Shown here: positions 32,794-41,382 of the stretch, piece by piece | How positions within the stretch are numbered: the stretch's first letter is position 1 | How the letters are laid out: every line of letters begins with the position of its first letter | Assembly (NCBI RefSeq): GCF_018069705.1 | Contig: NZ_CP072943.1 | Location: forward strand, 1,167,260 to 1,231,259 | Reading direction: 5' to 3' | Length of the DNA stretch: 64,000 nt | DNA from: Aminithiophilus ramosus | GTDB taxonomy: Bacteria > Synergistota > Synergistia > Synergistales > Aminithiophilaceae | The notes under the pieces: generated by a model | What the model was told of the DNA's origin: nothing | The model's database searches: none | What the model saw: the letters and a program-made list of their open reading frames with translations, nothing else | Translations under genes and position numbers: made by a program

Positions 32794-34623
32794 TCAGGGC
32801 CGATCCAGCGGAGGAGCGCTCTCGTCGCCTCTTTCGAGGAAGGAGAAAAAATCGAGATGGGGTGGGGCGTACGACCGTATTCTCTCCCCCACCAGACGGG
32901 GAGGGAAGGGCAGAGAGATCTTTCTCCCGGCCAGAAGGAGGGAAGAGGGAGCACCCCCCTCGGCCAGGGCCTGTTCCCTCAGGCGGGCCGAAAACTCCTG
33001 GCTCAGGGAGAAGGCCCTCTGGCGGCTCATCCCCGGCGACTCGAAATCGACGGCCGGAGGATTGAGATCGGCGTCGCGGGGATAGAGGATCGCCTCCACT
33101 CCGTACCGCTCGGGATGGAGGGCCACGTCCGACCCGGGGGCGAGCTGAAAGGCCGAGTAGAAGACGGAATCGACGAGACCCTCGGAGCGAAGGGCCGCGA
33201 TCCTCCCGAAGGATTTCCAGGCCGTCTCCTCCCCCTCCGTCGGGAAGCCGACGATCATGTAGACGCCCAGGGGGAGACCGGCCCAGGCCGCGTTGGAGAG
33301 GGTCCTCTCGACGAGAGCCTCCGTCGTTCCCTTGCGCATCAGGCCTAACAGGCCGTCGTCGAGACTTTCGACGCCGAGGATGAGACGGCGGCAGCCGGCC
33401 CGGCGGAGCAGGCGGCAGAGCTCCATCGAAAGGCCGGGGCCGATGCGGGCGTTGACGCTCCATCCGATCTCGATGCCCTCGTCGAGAAGCCACCGGGCGA
33501 AGGCCTCAAGCAGATCGGGATCGGCCTCGTCATCGCCGAAGGCGAAGGAGCGCCGCCCCGAGGCGACGAGGGGACGGAGACGGGCGAACAGCGCCGACCC
33601 GCCCCGATCTCGGTGGGAGATGAAGGCCTCCTCGGTGCGGCAGAAGGCGCACTTCGCCCAGGAACAGCCACGGGAGAGGCGGAATCCGGTGAAATCGCCG
33701 CCGCTGTCGCGGTAGTAGTCCCTCTCGGGAAACTCGCTCCAGTCGGGACGGACCGTCCGAAGAGGCGTGGGAGAAGCGGGCGGGACGCGATGAACGGCCC
33801 CCTCGCGGAAAAAGACGAGTCCCTCGACGGCCGACAGGTCGCCGCCGTCGCCCAGGCGCAGGTAGAGCGATTCCAGGGTTTTTTCGCCGTCGCCTACGGC
33901 CATGGCGTCGATCCACCGGAAGAGATCGCCCTTTTCCGTCCTGGCCAGGTGGAGGGAGACGAAGGCCCCTCCCATGACGACGAAAAGGTCGGGGAAGCGG
34001 GCCTTGATCTCCCGGGCGAGGCGAAAGGCGGGGATGACCTGCCCTCCGTAGGTGACGGAAAGGGCCACCAGCCTGGGGCGATCTGAGGCCATGTGGGCCT
34101 CGACGCAAGAGGCGAAGAAGTCGCCGAAAAGGCCCGGCGACCGGGCTCCGTCGAGAATGGCCTTCGTGCTGTAGGGGCTTCCTCCCTCGAAGAAGAGCCC
34201 CTCCCCCACGTTCCAGAGGCTTTCGGGGTAGGCATCGGCCCAGATGAACTTGGAGAGGGATTCGAAAAGCACGCTGCGCAAGGGACCGGGAAGGTCCGCC
34301 CCTCCGTCGAGGGCCCGGGCAAGGAGATCTTTTCCTCCCCGTTCGAGGACGAGAGCGGCCTTGACGAGCCCCAGGTACTCCATCATGGCCGAGAAAGGGA
34401 GGCTCGGCCTTCCGGTCAGGCTCTCCAGGCGGTCGGCGCCCTTGGCCCACCCCTCCTCGACCTTTTCCTCCGTGAAGAAGGCCTTGAAGAAGGCGGCGTT
34501 GACGTCGAGGGCGCGCAAGGGAAGGCCTCGGCCCCGGAGGTGTCCCGCAAGCTGGGGCAGGGCCGCCCCGGGGCGGTGGGGAGAGTCGCAGGGGGGGAAG
34601 AGGAGGAGGATGTCGTCCCTCAC
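32794..34623 (-). CDS. B12-binding radical SAM RiPP maturase 1
   Basis: A 609-residue enzyme with an N-terminal cobalamin-binding-like Rossmann domain (ALSVTYGGQVIPAFRLAREI, GGAFVSLHLAR) and a radical SAM barrel. The cluster motif is SRGCSWAKCAFC, spaced CX4CX2C instead of the usual CX3CX2C. The family resembles RiPP-maturation radical SAM C-methyltransferases, which methylate unactivated carbons of peptide side chains. A GTG start at 34623 overlaps the previous stop (GTGA). Two paralogues lie directly upstream, which suggests several different or sequential methylations. Another radical chemistry on the core peptide is possible. Confidence 0.85.
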   Translation of the reverse strand: MRDDILLLFPPCDSPHRPGAALPQLAGHLRGRGLPLRALDVNAAFFKAFFTEEKVEEGWAKGADRLESLTGRPSLPFSAMMEYLGLVKAALVLERGGKDLLARALDGGADLPGPLRSVLFESLSKFIWADAYPESLWNVGEGLFFEGGSPYSTKAILDGARSPGLFGDFFASCVEAHMASDRPRLVALSVTYGGQVIPAFRLAREIKARFPDLFVVMGGAFVSLHLARTEKGDLFRWIDAMAVGDGEKTLESLYLRLGDGGDLSAVEGLVFFREGAVHRVPPASPTPLRTVRPDWSEFPERDYYRDSGGDFTGFRLSRGCSWAKCAFCRTEEAFISHRDRGGSALFARLRPLVASGRRSFAFGDDEADPDLLEAFARWLLDEGIEIGWSVNARIGPGLSMELCRLLRRAGCRRLILGVESLDDGLLGLMRKGTTEALVERTLSNAAWAGLPLGVYMIVGFPTEGEETAWKSFGRIAALRSEGLVDSVFYSAFQLAPGSDVALHPERYGVEAILYPRDADLNPPAVDFESPGMSRQRAFSLSQEFSARLREQALAEGGAPSSLLLAGRKISLPFPPRLVGERIRSYAPPHLDFFSFLERGDESAPPLDRP

Positions 34624-36491
34624 GACGGCCTCCGCTCCAGAGGGACGAGACCCGCCTCGCCGTTTCTCAGGTATTCGCCGAAAGCGAGGTAGGGTTCGAC
34701 GTTGGCGCTGATCCGCTCGGCCATTTCGCCCAGGTCGTAGTGAAGGACCACGTCGCGGCCGGCCAGGCGCAGATGGCGAAGGGGCGGTGGCGTCCTCTTG
34801 CCCAGAGTCCGCCAGAGGGTCCAGCTGTAGCGCTGCATGAGCGAGAAAGAGTCCCTCCGCGACATGCCCTCGCCTTTGAACCAGACGTTGGGCGGGTCGA
34901 GATCGAGCCCCTCCGGCAGATCGAGAGAGGTGATCCCGTAGCGCGCCGGGGCGTGACCGATGGGAGAATCGCTCAGGACCTGATAAGGGGAGTAGAAGAC
35001 GTAGCTCACGTCGCCCTCTTTGCAGTAGCGGAAGATGCGCTGGAAGGACGTCTCGGCCTCCTCGACGGTCTCCGTTGGGAGGCCGACGATCATGTAGATG
35101 CCGGCCCGCAGCCCCGCCCAGGAGGCGTTGGAGAGGACCCTCTCGATGAGGGGAACGGAGATTCCCTTGGCGATGAGCCTCAGAAGGCGATCGTGGAAGC
35201 TCTCGAGCCCCATGATCAGGTTGATGCAGCCCGCCTCGCGGAAAAGGCGGCAGCGGTCGAGAGTGAGCCTGCCGTCCATGCGCATGTTGATGGACCATTC
35301 GATGGGCAGCTTCTCCTCGATGACGCGCCGCGCGAAGACCTCGACCCGTTCGGGAGAGGCCTCGTCGTCGGTGAAGGGGAAAAAGACGGTTCCGGCCTCT
35401 CGGGCATGATCTCTGACCCTCTCGAAGAACCGGTCCGGATCGGCCTCCTGGTAACAGGAGATGAGAGGCGACAGGGTGCGGCAGAAGGCGCACCGCGCCC
35501 AGGAGCAGCCCCGGGACATGCGGAAAAAGGCGAAAGGGTCCTTTGCCTGGCGGTAGTAGGCCTCCATGGGGAAATCGCCGTACTCGGGGTAGGAGGCCTC
35601 CAGGGGAAGATGGGGCCCTTCGCCGTTGGCCCGCCTTCCGCCGCCGTCGAGGTAGATCAGGCCGGGGACGCTTTCCAGATCGGGCGAACCGCTCCGGAGC
35701 GTCTCGTAGAGGCTCGCCAGGGGAACCTCGCCGTCGCCGACGATCATGTAGTCCATGTAGCGGAAGAAGGCGTCATGAGGCGCCCGGGACAGATGGAACA
35801 TGACGAAGGGCCCGCCGAAGACGATCTGCGTCTGCGGCGAGAGGCGGCGGATCGTCCTGGCGATCCTCAGGGCCGGGACGATATGGCCGGGAAAGACGAC
35901 GGACAGTCCGGCCAGAAGAGGGGGGTCGGATCGGAAAAGAGGCCCGAGGTAGTCTTCGAGGAAGGTCCCGAAGATGCCGTCCTCCTCGGCGGCCTCGAGG
36001 AGGTCCGAGCTGGAGTAGGGATTGCCCCTCCCGGCGAACTGCATGTCCTCGTCGTTGTGGCGGATTCCCTCGGGAAAGTGGCCGGCGAGGATCAGCCGGG
36101 CGGCGGCGTCGAGGATCCGTCCCTGGAGCTCCTTGGCCATCGGTTCCCGTCTCTCGATGTAGGCGGCGAACGTGTCGGCTCCGAAGTGATCGACGATGGC
36201 TCCGGCCCGAGCCAGAGAGAGGTATTCGACCATCTCGGCATAGGAGAGGCGCTCCCTCCCGTCGAGGAGGAGAAGCCTCTCCAGGGCGTAGGCGAGGCCT
36301 TCCGCGAGACGGGATCCGCGGAGGAAGTGATGACAGAAGGCGATATTGGCGTCGAGGGCTCTGACGGGGATCCCCCTCCGGCGCAGGTAGCCGGCGAGCT
36401 GAGGCACGCTCGGATAGGGACGGGTCGGAGCGCTGACGGGGGGAATGATCAGAGTGATCCCCTGAAGATCGCGTCGCAAAGGTGCGGACAA
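34620..36491 (-). CDS. B12-binding radical SAM RiPP maturase 2
   Basis: A 623-residue paralogue of its neighbours. The N-terminus (LIIPPVSAPTRPYPSVPQLA) and GLSVVFPGHIVPALRIARTI...GGPFVMFHLSR form the cobalamin-type domain. The radical SAM motif is SRGCSWARCAFC (CX4CX2C), followed by MGLESFHDRLL and MIVGLPTET strands. The start is TTG at 36491, seven bases after AAGGAGG. It is closest to the first enzyme in the stretches compared by eye. Predicted role: C-methylation or another radical modification of the Ala-rich core, with S-adenosylmethionine and cobalamin as cofactors. Confidence 0.85.
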   Translation of the reverse strand: MSAPLRRDLQGITLIIPPVSAPTRPYPSVPQLAGYLRRRGIPVRALDANIAFCHHFLRGSRLAEGLAYALERLLLLDGRERLSYAEMVEYLSLARAGAIVDHFGADTFAAYIERREPMAKELQGRILDAAARLILAGHFPEGIRHNDEDMQFAGRGNPYSSSDLLEAAEEDGIFGTFLEDYLGPLFRSDPPLLAGLSVVFPGHIVPALRIARTIRRLSPQTQIVFGGPFVMFHLSRAPHDAFFRYMDYMIVGDGEVPLASLYETLRSGSPDLESVPGLIYLDGGGRRANGEGPHLPLEASYPEYGDFPMEAYYRQAKDPFAFFRMSRGCSWARCAFCRTLSPLISCYQEADPDRFFERVRDHAREAGTVFFPFTDDEASPERVEVFARRVIEEKLPIEWSINMRMDGRLTLDRCRLFREAGCINLIMGLESFHDRLLRLIAKGISVPLIERVLSNASWAGLRAGIYMIVGLPTETVEEAETSFQRIFRYCKEGDVSYVFYSPYQVLSDSPIGHAPARYGITSLDLPEGLDLDPPNVWFKGEGMSRRDSFSLMQRYSWTLWRTLGKRTPPPLRHLRLAGRDVVLHYDLGEMAERISANVEPYLAFGEYLRNGEAGLVPLERRPS

Positions 36492-36531
36492 GGCAAAACC
36501 TCCTTCTGGGCGGCTTCAAATCCTGGCCCCT

Positions 36532-38145
36532 TCAGGGGCGGAGAGACCGGGAAAACTCGCGGGCAAGTTCGGCGGCCCGTTCGGCCGTCATTCCCGATCC
36601 CCGATAGGACCGGGCGGGAGCGATCAGGTCCTCCCGGTCGTCGTAGACGACGTCGAAGAGGCCGTACCGGCCGGGATCTTTCCCGACGGGCGAATCGGGA
36701 AAGAGGATGAAGGGGTTGAACTGGACCGCCGCCGAAAGCCCCCGAGAAAGGTGGCCTCGGAGGCGGGCAAAGCCCTGACGGGCCTCCTCCTCCGTCTCGG
36801 AGGGGAAACCGACGATGACGTAGAGGAAGACATCCATCCCCACCCAGGCCAGGTCCTGGAGGTTCCTGTCGATGAGCTCCGTCGTGATGCCCTTGTCCAT
36901 CAGGGTCAGGATCCGGTCCGAGAAGGATTCGAGGCCCATGAAGAGACGGCTGCACCCGGCCTCTCTCAGGAGAAGGATCTTCTCCATCGTCAGAGAGGGA
37001 TGGAAGCGGAAATGGGCGTTCCAGTGGAAGCGGCCGTCGCCTTCAAGCAGGAGACGGGCGAAATCGTAGAGCACGTCCGGCAGCAGACAGGCGTCGGAGA
37101 GGATGAAGGACTCCGACTCCGTCCGATCGGCGAGGCGCAGGAGCTGGTCTCTCAGGAAGGAGGCCTCGGCCCTGTCGTAGGCACCGTCATAGCCCCGGCA
37201 GAAGGAGCAGCGGTTCCACCAGCAGCCCCGGGAAAAACGCAGGGGAAGGACGGCCCGACCGCGAGGGAAGAAGTAGCGCCGCGGCGGGAAGTCGCTGAAA
37301 TCGGGGTCGGGCAGGGCCGAAAGGGGCGGGCCCGAGGCGGCGGGAACGGATCGCCTCCCCCGCGTCAGAAGACCGGCGACGGCCCCCTCTGGCTCTCGTC
37401 CTCCCTCTTCCCGGTCCATCAGTTCCTCGAGGGCGCTCTCTCCGTCGCCGACGACGATTCCGTCGACGAGATCGAAAAGGGCATCGTCGGCGAGATCACG
37501 AAGGTGGTAGGAGGCGAAGGATCCCCCCAGATAGAGGGGCTTGCGGGGGGCGGCCTCCCTGACGACGGAGGCCGCCCTGAGGGCGGGCCCGAACTGTTCG
37601 GCGAAGGATACGGAAAGGCCCACCAGAATGACCTTCTCGTCGACGAGGGGAAGAAGTTCCTCCTCGAAAAAGCCCTCGAGCAGGCCTTTTCGCTCCGCGG
37701 CCGCCTCGATGGAGTCCTTCGACGCGTAGGGCGAGCGCGTCGAGAGGACTCCCAGGCTGTTGCTTCCGTGATCGAAGAGGACCCTTTCGTCCTTCCCCAG
37801 AGAGGCCAGGGCCAGGACGGCCTCGAGGGCGAGGTTGCGCTCCTGAGGCGATCGGAAGACCTCCGGCGAGGCCAGGCCGTAGAGGCTGTCGCCGAGGCGA
37901 TCGACGAGACGGGCCGTATCTCCCAGCCAGGACGGTGCCTGAGGGCGACGGGAGAGGACGTCGAGAAGGCGCCTTCCGGCGTCGATTCTCTCGCGCCGGG
38001 CGGCCCTGTGGATGAAGGCGTTGTTGCCGTCCCAGCAGAGGACCGATTTGCCCCTCCCGCGGAGGTAGGCGGCGAGGACGGGCAGGGCCAGATGGGGGGG
38101 CGTGGGCGGCGCGAAGGGGAGATTGCAAAGGAGGAGCGAGCCCAT
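36532..38145 (-). CDS. B12-binding radical SAM RiPP maturase 3
   Basis: A 537-residue protein with the same architecture but more diverged. It has the N-terminal MGSLLLCNLPFAPPTPPHLA, the cobalamin-type GLSVSFAEQFGPALRAAS...GGSFASYHLRD, and the radical SAM motif SRGCWWNRCSFC, again CX4CX2C. It lacks some of the C-terminal length of its two paralogues. The ATG at 38145 is one base from the glycosyltransferase stop at 38147, so translation is coupled. Probably the first of three tailoring radical SAM enzymes in transcription order. Confidence 0.85.
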   Translation of the reverse strand: MGSLLLCNLPFAPPTPPHLALPVLAAYLRGRGKSVLCWDGNNAFIHRAARRERIDAGRRLLDVLSRRPQAPSWLGDTARLVDRLGDSLYGLASPEVFRSPQERNLALEAVLALASLGKDERVLFDHGSNSLGVLSTRSPYASKDSIEAAAERKGLLEGFFEEELLPLVDEKVILVGLSVSFAEQFGPALRAASVVREAAPRKPLYLGGSFASYHLRDLADDALFDLVDGIVVGDGESALEELMDREEGGREPEGAVAGLLTRGRRSVPAASGPPLSALPDPDFSDFPPRRYFFPRGRAVLPLRFSRGCWWNRCSFCRGYDGAYDRAEASFLRDQLLRLADRTESESFILSDACLLPDVLYDFARLLLEGDGRFHWNAHFRFHPSLTMEKILLLREAGCSRLFMGLESFSDRILTLMDKGITTELIDRNLQDLAWVGMDVFLYVIVGFPSETEEEARQGFARLRGHLSRGLSAAVQFNPFILFPDSPVGKDPGRYGLFDVVYDDREDLIAPARSYRGSGMTAERAAELAREFSRSLRP

Positions 38146-38146
38146 T

Positions 38147-39994
38147 TCAGGCCACCCCCAGAAGGGCCAGATCGAGGCGCCTCAGGAGAGGATCGTCGGG
38201 GACGACGGCCCGAGCCCTCTCGAGGGCCTCTCGGCCCTCTCCGACGGCCTCTCTCCCGCAGGCCAGAGCCGCAAGACACCAGCCGAGGGCCACGGCTCCG
38301 CTTTCGGGACCGTCGGGAAAACGGCGGCACCACGCCGCCAGAAAGGGACGAATCTGCCGGGCCCCATCGATCCCTCCCTCCCGGGCGATTTCGGCGCCCA
38401 GGCGGAGCCAGGGACCGCTCTCCTCGCGGGAGATCCAGTCTCCCTCCCTCCCCTTCCAGACCGAGAAAGCCGCCGCTCCATCGCCCTCCTTGAGAAAAAG
38501 ACGGACGGAGACGAAACGGCGCGCCCTTCCTCCGTCGCCAGGCAGGGCCTCCAGGAGACGGCGCGCCTCGCCGAGGCGTCCTCCCTCGGCCAGGGCCAGG
38601 ACGGTGCCCAGCCGGGACAGATCGCTCCCCATCCCCTGCGTCGCGGCTCGGAAAAGGACGGAATCGCCCTCGCCCGGCGGAAGGGAAAGGGCGCGACGGG
38701 AAGGAAGGGCAGGCTCCCCCTGAGAGAAGAGTCGGACGAGGCCGTCGTGGAGGGCGAAGCCCAGCACGCCCTGGATCCGCTCGGCCTCTCCGTAGAGGGG
38801 AGCCTCCTCGCCGGCCATGCGCTTCAGGCGGCGGGCGCACTCGTCGCGGTGAAAGGCGAAGAGGTCCCCCTCCGGCGCCCCAAGGGGAGCCATCGCGTCG
38901 AGAGAGCCTCCGGAAGCGACGGCAGGGAGGGCTCTCTCCTCCATGGCCTCGACGAGAAGAGCCCTGTAGGCGGCGCCCACCGACCGGGGCTCGAAGGGGT
39001 TCTCCCCGGCAGAAAGGGGGGCTCGACGGGGCAGGGCCAGAAGAGCCTCGAGGCCGTCGGCGACGGCCTCGGCGTCGACGGAGAGGACCCCCTCCTTTTC
39101 GTCCCATCGGGGCGGAACGAAAAGGCCTCTGTCGCCGAGCAGCTCGGGAAAGGCGCTCCAGGCCGTCGCCAGGACGGGAAGACCCCGGACGAGGGCCTCG
39201 GCGGGAGCCTTCCCGAAGGATTCCTCCAGAGAAAGAGAGAGGTTGCAGAGCCCCAGAGCCTCGTCGAAGGCGGCCTCCCTGGCGACTCCCGTCAGGGGGC
39301 CCGGAAAGGAGACAAGCCCCTCCAGGCCGAGACGCCGGGCCCGATGACGGAGGGCCTCGGCGTAGGCCAGGGGGCGTCCGGTCTCCTCGTCGACGAGGGA
39401 ACCGGCCAGGACCAGACGAGGCCCCTTCCCTCTCCGGCTGAGAAAAAGAGCGTAGCCGTCGAGAAGCTGGTGGAGCCCCTTCTCCTGGCGGAGCCTCCCC
39501 AGGAAGAGGAGGGATTGCCCTTCCCCTCTTCTTTTTCCCAAGCTCTCCACCGAGGGGATCGGATGGGAAAGGACACGGACGAAGGGACTCAGACGGGGCT
39601 CCATCCAGACGATGACCGAGGCGGCATGACGGCTGGGGGCCACGATCCGGTCGCCGGGGCGAAGGTGCGGCACCATGAGCCGCCAGACCCAGGCCATGCC
39701 TCCCGGGGAGTGGGCCACGAAAAGAAGACGGGCCGAAGCTCTCCGTTCGTTGCGGAGGGAGAGAAGCCAGGGAACGAAGGGCTCCAGCTCGTAGTTGGGC
39801 GAGAAAAAGGAGACCTCCCGGCCCTGTCGGACGAAAAAATCGGGCCACGACGGCGGCAGGGGAAGGGAAGAGACGTCGACGAAGGGGGCGAGGGCCCCCG
39901 TGAAATTCTCCTCGAAGACCCGGGCCGTGAGGGCCCTGTTGGGCCCCAGGAGGCGCAGGACCCGGATCGGGCTCCGCCTCCCCTCTCCGCCCAC
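38147..39994 (-). CDS. Group-1 (GT4-like) glycosyltransferase with C-terminal extension
   Basis: A 615-residue protein. Residues from about 1 to 360 are a GT-B glycosyltransferase: LLFLGRLRQEKGLHQLLDGYA is the donor-side signature and LSLEESFGKAPAEALVRG holds the E-x7-E nucleotide-sugar motif. The remaining 250 or so residues are helical and Leu/Ala/Arg-rich, perhaps TPR-like, and could hold the peptide. The GTG at 39994 lies just after the TfuA stop with AGGAGG seven bases upstream. It implies a glycosylation step, unusual beside YcaO/TfuA; the core offers Ser and Thr acceptors. It could instead modify a cell-surface component. Confidence 0.82.
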   Translation of the reverse strand: MGGEGRRSPIRVLRLLGPNRALTARVFEENFTGALAPFVDVSSLPLPPSWPDFFVRQGREVSFFSPNYELEPFVPWLLSLRNERRASARLLFVAHSPGGMAWVWRLMVPHLRPGDRIVAPSRHAASVIVWMEPRLSPFVRVLSHPIPSVESLGKRRGEGQSLLFLGRLRQEKGLHQLLDGYALFLSRRGKGPRLVLAGSLVDEETGRPLAYAEALRHRARRLGLEGLVSFPGPLTGVAREAAFDEALGLCNLSLSLEESFGKAPAEALVRGLPVLATAWSAFPELLGDRGLFVPPRWDEKEGVLSVDAEAVADGLEALLALPRRAPLSAGENPFEPRSVGAAYRALLVEAMEERALPAVASGGSLDAMAPLGAPEGDLFAFHRDECARRLKRMAGEEAPLYGEAERIQGVLGFALHDGLVRLFSQGEPALPSRRALSLPPGEGDSVLFRAATQGMGSDLSRLGTVLALAEGGRLGEARRLLEALPGDGGRARRFVSVRLFLKEGDGAAAFSVWKGREGDWISREESGPWLRLGAEIAREGGIDGARQIRPFLAAWCRRFPDGPESGAVALGWCLAALACGREAVGEGREALERARAVVPDDPLLRRLDLALLGVA

Positions 39995-39996
39995 CT

Positions 39997-41382
39997 TCAG
40001 GCCTCCTCGTCCTCTTTGCCGAGGGACTCGAAGGAACGACGGAGTCCCTCTCGGATCAGGGCATGAGAGAGGGCCCGCCCCGTATCGATGGCCATCTCCT
40101 CGCACCAGGCCAGGAAGTTGCGGTCCATCGAGGCCAAAGCATGGGCGGCCACATAAGAGGGGAAGAAATCGTCGCGGCTTCCCAGTTCGGAGGCCTCTTG
40201 CCGAATGTCCTTTCTCAGCGTCCGGAAAAGACCGTAGGCCCGGGCCGCCTCGGCGGACACGGCCTCGTAAAGCCCTTCGAGGCGCATCTCGTCGGCCATG
40301 GCCTGAACGGGCGTTCCGAAGCGCTGGGCCACGAAGAGCCAATGGCGGAGGCGGCTGAGAGTGGCCTCGTCCCTCATGAGGCGGACGAAGCCCTCATCGT
40401 CGAGGTGGTTGGCCTTCATCCAGCCGCGGAAGGCCTCGTCGTCGACGAGGTCCATCCTCCTCCGGAAACGGGTCGACTCGAGCGCCACGTCGTCGTCACC
40501 GGCGACGAGTCCCCTCTGGCGGGCCAGTTCCAGGCCCAGGAAGCGGTTCAATCCCCGGCGCGCCAGGTCGAATCCCTCGGGCCGGGCCAGGGCCCCCCAG
40601 GCGGCGATGTCGCCGACGGTGAGGATGACGTCGTCGACGACCTCCTGACGCTCCTCCTCGACGATGCGCCGGAAAACGTGCGACTCCTTCCAGTCCGGCG
40701 GGAGAGAGACCTGGACCGGCCCTCCCGGGCCCTCCTGAGCCAGATGACGGAGGAGACCTTCGGCGTCCGAGGCAAGCCTGTCGACGCGAAGCGATTCCAG
40801 GACCTCTCCGAGAGCCGCGGCCTCCTCCTCGTCGATGTCGCCGTCGGCCCGGAGCCTCTCGAGGACCTTTCCGAGGGAGCGCTCGCGGTAGAAAAGCCCC
40901 TCGGCGGCGCCTTTCAGGGCCGCTTCCCTCTCGTCTGAGACAAATCCCCTCTCGCGGGCGCGGACAAAGGTGGCCAGGAGATTGACGAGGGGCTCGGCCA
41001 GGCGCCGGTAACGCCCGCCCTCGACGGAGAAGGGGGCCGCCACGGCGTCATCGCCTTCGAGCAGGCCTTCCCGATAGAGGCGATAGACCTCGCCGAAGCC
41101 CCTCATTCCGAAGGGAGCCAGCTCGGCGGCCCTGATGGCGCCCAAGGCCCCTGCGCCGAAGACGGGGATGCCCCTGTCGAGGGCACAGAGAATCTCCTTG
41201 TGCCAGACGAGAGGTCCCGAGGCGTAGTCGTCTCCGTCGATGAGGGCGATGGCATCGACCTCTTTCTCCCTGACGAGGCGCAGGATGTCGCCCTGACGGG
41301 CCGGAGGCAGGTAGCGCCCGTCGAGAATCTCGCGGGCCCTTTCGAGGGGCAGGCTGGGACCGAGGAAGAGGGCGATCGTCAC
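39997..41382 (-). CDS. TfuA-like protein, partner of YcaO
   Basis: A 461-residue protein. The first ~130 residues match the TfuA domain: FLGPSL, LPPARQGDILRL, ALIDGDDYA, VWHKEILCAL, GAGALGAIRAAEL and FGMRGFGEVY are all in order. TfuA proteins accompany YcaO enzymes that install backbone thioamides, probably delivering sulfur. The C-terminal 330 residues are an acidic, helical extension with no domain I can name. A GTG start at 41382 overlaps the YcaO stop (GTGA), so the two are made together. This pairing predicts thioamides rather than azoles in the product. Confidence 0.88.
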   Translation of the reverse strand: MTIALFLGPSLPLERAREILDGRYLPPARQGDILRLVREKEVDAIALIDGDDYASGPLVWHKEILCALDRGIPVFGAGALGAIRAAELAPFGMRGFGEVYRLYREGLLEGDDAVAAPFSVEGGRYRRLAEPLVNLLATFVRARERGFVSDEREAALKGAAEGLFYRERSLGKVLERLRADGDIDEEEAAALGEVLESLRVDRLASDAEGLLRHLAQEGPGGPVQVSLPPDWKESHVFRRIVEEERQEVVDDVILTVGDIAAWGALARPEGFDLARRGLNRFLGLELARQRGLVAGDDDVALESTRFRRRMDLVDDEAFRGWMKANHLDDEGFVRLMRDEATLSRLRHWLFVAQRFGTPVQAMADEMRLEGLYEAVSAEAARAYGLFRTLRKDIRQEASELGSRDDFFPSYVAAHALASMDRNFLAWCEEMAIDTGRALSHALIREGLRRSFESLGKEDEEA

